A stretch of 64,000 bases of DNA from JAIBJN01 sp963811635 (GTDB taxonomy: Bacteria > Actinomycetota > Thermoleophilia > Gaiellales > Gaiellaceae). Position numbers and translations under genes: made by a program. Below the pieces are notes generated by a model that did not search any database, was not told where the DNA came from, and worked only from the letters and a program-made list of their open reading frames with translations. The stretch lies in contig CAWESB010000010.1 in NCBI GenBank assembly GCA_963811635.1, positions 1-64,000 on the forward strand. The letters run 5' to 3'. Shown piece by piece: positions 60,757 to 64,000 of the stretch (positions are counted from its first letter, which is position 1; every line of letters starts with the position of its first letter).

Positions 60757-61854
60757 GTGAAGTGGACGAAGCCGCTTTACTGGTTGCTCAAGGGGTCTGT
60801 CCTACTCGTGTCCGTCCGACTCTGGCGTCACCTGCCCTTCCGCAACGGCGGCGAGATCGCCGTGGATCTGGGGACCGCGAATACGGTCGTCTTCGTCCGT
60901 GGCCACGGAGTCGTCCTCTTCGAGCCGTCGGTCGTAGCTATCGACGAGATTTCCGGACGGGTGCTCGCGGTGGGGGCGGAGGCACGACGCATGATCGGTC
61001 GGACGCCGGCGACGATCCGAGCCATCCGTCCTCTTCGGCACGGTGTCATCGCGGACTTCGACGTGACCGAGCAAATGCTCCGGCACTTCATCCGCAGGGC
61101 GATCGGCGGCCGTTTCACTCACCCGCGGGTGGTGCTGTGCGTGCCGAGCGGTATCACTGAAGTCGAGCGGCGCGCGGTTGAGGAGGCGACGCTTGCGGCG
61201 GGCGGGCGCGAAGCCTGCTTGATCGAGGAGCCGATGGCGGCAGCAATCGGCGCGGACCTCCCGGTCGCCGAGGCCGCGGCGAGCATGGTGGTCGACATCG
61301 GCGGGGGCACCAGCGAGGTGGCCGTCATCTCGCTCGGAGGCATGGTCGTCTGGAATTCGGTCCGGGTCGGCGGCTACGAGATGGACGACGCGATTGTCGA
61401 CCACGCCCGGAAGGAGCATGGTCTCCTCATCGGACAGGAGCGTGCCGAAGAGGTGAAGATCGAGATCGGCGCTGCGTGCGAATCGGCCGAAGCGGGCCAT
61501 GCACAGATCGCCGGACGCGACCAGCTGACGGGCCTGCTCAAACGGGTCGTCCTACAGTCAGACGAAGTACACCGTGCGCTCGACGGCCCAGTTACCCGCA
61601 TCGTCGATGCAGTGAAGGAGACGCTCGAGCGAACGCCGCCACAACTCGCCGCCGACGTGGTCGAACGGGGGATCACCCTCGCGGGCGGCGGGGCGCTCGT
61701 ACGTCAGATGGACGAGCGCCTTCGCTCGGAGACGGGTGTTCAGGTTGCCATCGTCGATTCCCCGCTCACCTGCGTCGCCCTCGGCGCCGGACGGAGCCTC
61801 GACGACTTCGAGGCGATGGCCCGCTCGGCTCGCGCCGGCAAGAGAAGACGCTGA
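60757..61854 (+). CDS. mreB: MreB, rod-shape actin homologue
   Basis: 365 aa. Actin-fold motifs: EIAVDLGTANTVVFVRGHGV (phosphate 1), IRPLRHGVIADFDVTEQMLR, VLCVPSGITEVERRAVEEAT, SMVVDIGGGTSEVAVISLGG (phosphate 2), GQERAEEVKIEIGAA, and ITLAGGGALVRQMDERLRSE. MreB forms membrane-attached filaments that guide wall synthesis. The N-terminus has an extra hydrophobic/basic stretch (PLYWLLKGSVLLVSVRLWRH) before the usual start; a GTG at 60808 is an alternative. mreC/mreD are not adjacent, which is unusual. Confidence 0.92.
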   Translation: MKWTKPLYWLLKGSVLLVSVRLWRHLPFRNGGEIAVDLGTANTVVFVRGHGVVLFEPSVVAIDEISGRVLAVGAEARRMIGRTPATIRAIRPLRHGVIADFDVTEQMLRHFIRRAIGGRFTHPRVVLCVPSGITEVERRAVEEATLAAGGREACLIEEPMAAAIGADLPVAEAAASMVVDIGGGTSEVAVISLGGMVVWNSVRVGGYEMDDAIVDHARKEHGLLIGQERAEEVKIEIGAACESAEAGHAQIAGRDQLTGLLKRVVLQSDEVHRALDGPVTRIVDAVKETLERTPPQLAADVVERGITLAGGGALVRQMDERLRSETGVQVAIVDSPLTCVALGAGRSLDDFEAMARSARAGKRRR

Positions 61855-62225
61855 CGCTCGGGCCGGCTCCAACCTCTTGGCCAGATGAGACGGTCCTGAA
61901 CTGCGAAAAGCCAGAGCCGGGGGATCAACGACTGCATCGCTCGGACGCGGAGGCGGCTCCCTTGGGATTCGACACCGTCGGCCATCTGAGACTCGAAGTC
62001 CGCAGCGATGCCCTCGATCTTCTCGGCGGCGGCTACCCAGGAGGGCGTTGGACGCGGGCTCGAGCGGGCGAGGGAGGCGTTGATGAGGTGGGCTCGTCAG
62101 TGGTCGAGCTCGAAGCCGGGACACCGCCGGGCCTGAATGGCCGCGCAAGTCTCGCTGCGCAATTACATGAAAAGGAGGAGCACGTAAGCGGACACCGTCA
62201 GGCCGTCTCATGTCGCGCTTCCGCT
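61855..62225. other. Intergenic stretch, no supported gene
   Basis: About 370 bases between mreB and the regulator gene, which converge. Open frames on both strands lack recognisable domains. No tRNA, strong terminator or repeat was seen by eye. Confidence 0.4.
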
Positions 62226-63108
62226 TTAGCTTTGGTCGGTCGCGCGCGCCGCCTCAGCGAGGTCGAGGGTGGCCGCCCAGCTGCCGAGGAGCTTGAGCGC
62301 CTCCTCGGAGCGCGAACCGGGCTCGGCGGCGTAGGTGAAGATCGTCAGCCCGTGGTCTGCGGCGAGGTCCAGCCGGTTGAAGCTCAGGCTGAGCTCGCCG
62401 ACCACGGGATGGTGGAAGTGCTTGACGCCGGTGTTGTGGAAGCGCACGTCGTGCGCGGCCCAGCGGGTGCGGAACGCCTCGCTGTGTGTTGCGAGCTCGC
62501 CGACGAGATCTGAGAGGTCGCGGTCGTCCGGGTCACGGCCCGCGGCCCAGCGCAGGATCGCGACGCACTCGCCGGCAACGCGCTCCCAGTCGCCGTAGAA
62601 CGTCTCGGCTCGCGGATCGAGGAACACGAACCGGGCGTTGTTGACCGGCCGCGCGGGCGCGGCGTACAGCTCGGAGAACAGCGCGCGCCCGAGCTGGTTG
62701 GCGGCCAGGATGTCGAGACGCTGGTTGCCGACGAACGCGGCGGCGCCGGTGATCGCGTCGAGGGTCCACTGGACCTCGGGCCGGACGCGCTGCTTGGCCC
62801 GGCGGCGACGAGGCCGCGCTACCGTCGGCTGTGCGGCGCGGGCGAGGTCGAAGAGGTGGGCGCGCTCGGCGTCGTCGAGCTCGAGCGCCCGGGCCAGTGC
62901 CTCCAGCACGCTCTGCGGAGACCCCGCTCATGTCTCCGCGCTCCAGGCGCGTGTAGTACGGAACGCTCACGCCGGCCAGGACGGCGACCTCCTCGCGGCG
63001 GAGCCCGGGAACGCGGCGACTGCCGTAGGAGCGCAACCCCGCCTGCTCAGGCGTGATCCGGGCGCGGCGGGAGGTGAGGAACTCGCGGATCTCCTTCTTC
63101 GTGTCCAC
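62226..63108 (-). CDS. XRE/MmyB-type transcriptional regulator (apparent frameshift near 62925)
   Basis: About 290 aa. The N-terminal helix-turn-helix reads EIREFLTSRRARITPEQAGL and RVPGLRREEVAVLAGVSVPY, then YTRLERGDMSGVS. One frame over, it continues SVLEALARALELDDAERAHL. The C-terminal MmyB-type ligand domain has TLDAITGAAAFVGNQRLDIL and ARFVFLDPRAETFYGDWERV, and ends with HHPVVGELSLSFNRLDLAAD. These regulators typically control an adjacent divergent oxidoreductase; here the aldo/keto reductase starts 150 bases away on the other strand. Confidence 0.82.
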
Positions 63109-63258
63109 GCGATCCAGCGTAGACCCGGCTGTGCGCTCCTGGGGGACCCTGCCAGTAGCCCTATCAACAGGGACTCTCACGTCCCGCGATCCGTGCTTTC
63201 TTGGACGCAGCAAGAGGCCGCGACCACAGCGCCTCGCGATCCGACAGGAAGGCTTGTC

Positions 63259-64000
63259 ATGAAGCACATCTCGCTAGGCGGACTTGACGTCTCGCGCATC
63301 GGACTCGGCACGATGGCGATGTCCGGCTACTACCTCGACCCGAACAGCAGCGACGCCGAGTCGATCCGCACCATCCAGCGAGCACTCGAGTTGGGCGTCA
63401 CCCACATCGACACCGCCGAGATCTACGGCCCCTACGCGAACGAGGAACTCGTCGGCCGCGCGCTCAAGGGGCGTCGCGACGATGTCGTGCTGGCGACGAA
63501 GTTCGGCTTCGTCTCGCACTCCGGCGGTGGCCCCGGAGTGCTCGACAGCAGCCCGGCGAACATCCGGACCGCGGTCGAAGGCTCCCTGAAGCGGCTGGGT
63601 ACCGACCGCATCGACCTCTACTACCAGCACCGGGTCGACCCGAACACGCCGATCGAGGACACCGTCGGCGCCCTGGCCGAGCTGGTGGCCGAGGGAAAGG
63701 TCCTGCACATCGGCCTGTCCGAGGCCGGGCCCGCAACGATCCGCCGCGCCCACGCCGTGCACCCGATCGCCGCGCTGCAGACGGAGTACTCCCTGTGGAC
63801 CCGTGATCCGGAGGCCGCGCTGCTACCGCTGCTGCGCGAGCTGGGCATCGGCTTCGTGCCCTACTCGCCGCTCGGGCACGGCTTCCTCACCGGGACGATC
63901 CGCTCCCCCGAGGACCTCGCCGACGACGACTGGCGCAAGAACAACCCGCGCTTCACCGAGGGCAACTTCGAGAAGAACCTCCGCATCGTCGACGAGGTCG
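63259..64000 (+). CDS. Aldo/keto reductase, partial (runs off window)
   Basis: 247 codons are present and the gene continues past the end. KHISLGGLDVSRIGLGTMAM opens the barrel. The catalytic tetrad is visible: Asp and Tyr in THIDTAEIYGPYANEELVG, Lys in VVLATKFGFVS and His in IDLYYQHRVDPN. GFVPYSPLGHGFLTGTIRSP completes the NADPH site. Members reduce aldehydes or ketones with NADPH. It is divergent from the XRE/MmyB-type regulator, which probably represses it. ATG 63259 is preceded by AGGAAGG. Confidence 0.93.
   Translation, partial: MKHISLGGLDVSRIGLGTMAMSGYYLDPNSSDAESIRTIQRALELGVTHIDTAEIYGPYANEELVGRALKGRRDDVVLATKFGFVSHSGGGPGVLDSSPANIRTAVEGSLKRLGTDRIDLYYQHRVDPNTPIEDTVGALAELVAEGKVLHIGLSEAGPATIRRAHAVHPIAALQTEYSLWTRDPEAALLPLLRELGIGFVPYSPLGHGFLTGTIRSPEDLADDDWRKNNPRFTEGNFEKNLRIVDEV

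Noticed and set aside
61558..62211. Long reverse-strand open frame after mreB
   Set aside because: It is antisense to mreB for much of its length and its remainder is Arg/Pro-rich without domains.
1..64000. CRISPR arrays, rRNA genes, complete insertion sequences
   Set aside because: No regular repeat-spacer series, rRNA core sequence or transposase gene with terminal repeats was recognised.

Overview
The window is a high-GC bacterial chromosome segment. The most likely source is an actinobacterium of the Thermoleophilia (Gaiellales/Solirubrobacterales) type. This is inferred from several features seen together: a deazaflavin (F420)-type nitroreductase, a type IV pilus cluster with PilM/N/O/P-like proteins but no secretin gene in view, many GTG starts, and densely overlapping genes. 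No rRNA or other species marker is present, so the placement is inference.

Layout. (1) 59-2789 (-): an SQR-like flavoprotein followed by an ACT-domain malic enzyme. (2) 3171-10709 (+): a small Hsp20-like protein, then a tight carbon-node operon. It encodes PEP synthase, the gamma, alpha and beta subunits of pyruvate:ferredoxin oxidoreductase, and a GltD-like flavoprotein fused to a two-cluster ferredoxin. Together these can run acetyl-CoA + CO2 <-> pyruvate <-> PEP with a route between NAD(P)H and ferredoxin. (3) 10742-13865: small genes and a patch of gene fragments (an alpha/beta hydrolase tail, a two-helix membrane tail and a DUF302 tail). (4) 14204-32484: an 18-kb type IV pilus locus. It holds pilC, a pilV-like prepilin, pilT1-pilM-pilN-pilO-pilP, pilA with a thioredoxin-fold partner, a vWA/TadG-like protein, and a reverse-strand operon pilT2 - SLT/M23/M23 peptidoglycan hydrolase - PASTA protein - pilW - pilX - pilD - pilB. 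(5) 32573-32654: tRNA-Tyr. (6) About 32.65-57.81 kb: a candidate genomic island. It is bounded by two 109-bp repeats (98/109 identical by eye) that start at the 3' end of tRNA-Tyr and recur 25 kb away. Inside are small unknown genes, broken phage terminase genes, an MFS-rhodanese/MBL/LysR sulfur-type module, a tRNA 3' fragment, DUF389, KtrB/KtrA, a complete kdpFABCDE operon with a candidate KdpE operator array, an HNH nuclease, a tyrosine-integrase C-terminal fragment, a DUF4389 protein and a secreted alpha/beta hydrolase. (7) 58.1-64 kb: a conserved small protein, a PRC-barrel protein, a 22-aa hydrophobic peptide, CorA with a structured leader, MreB, an XRE/MmyB-type regulator, and a divergent aldo/keto reductase cut by the window end.

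Many otherwise recognisable genes carry apparent frameshifts, concentrated at 25.9-32.4 kb and 34.0-35.5 kb. Each is described as one gene with the approximate break position. Whether these are sequencing indels or real decay cannot be decided from this sequence alone.
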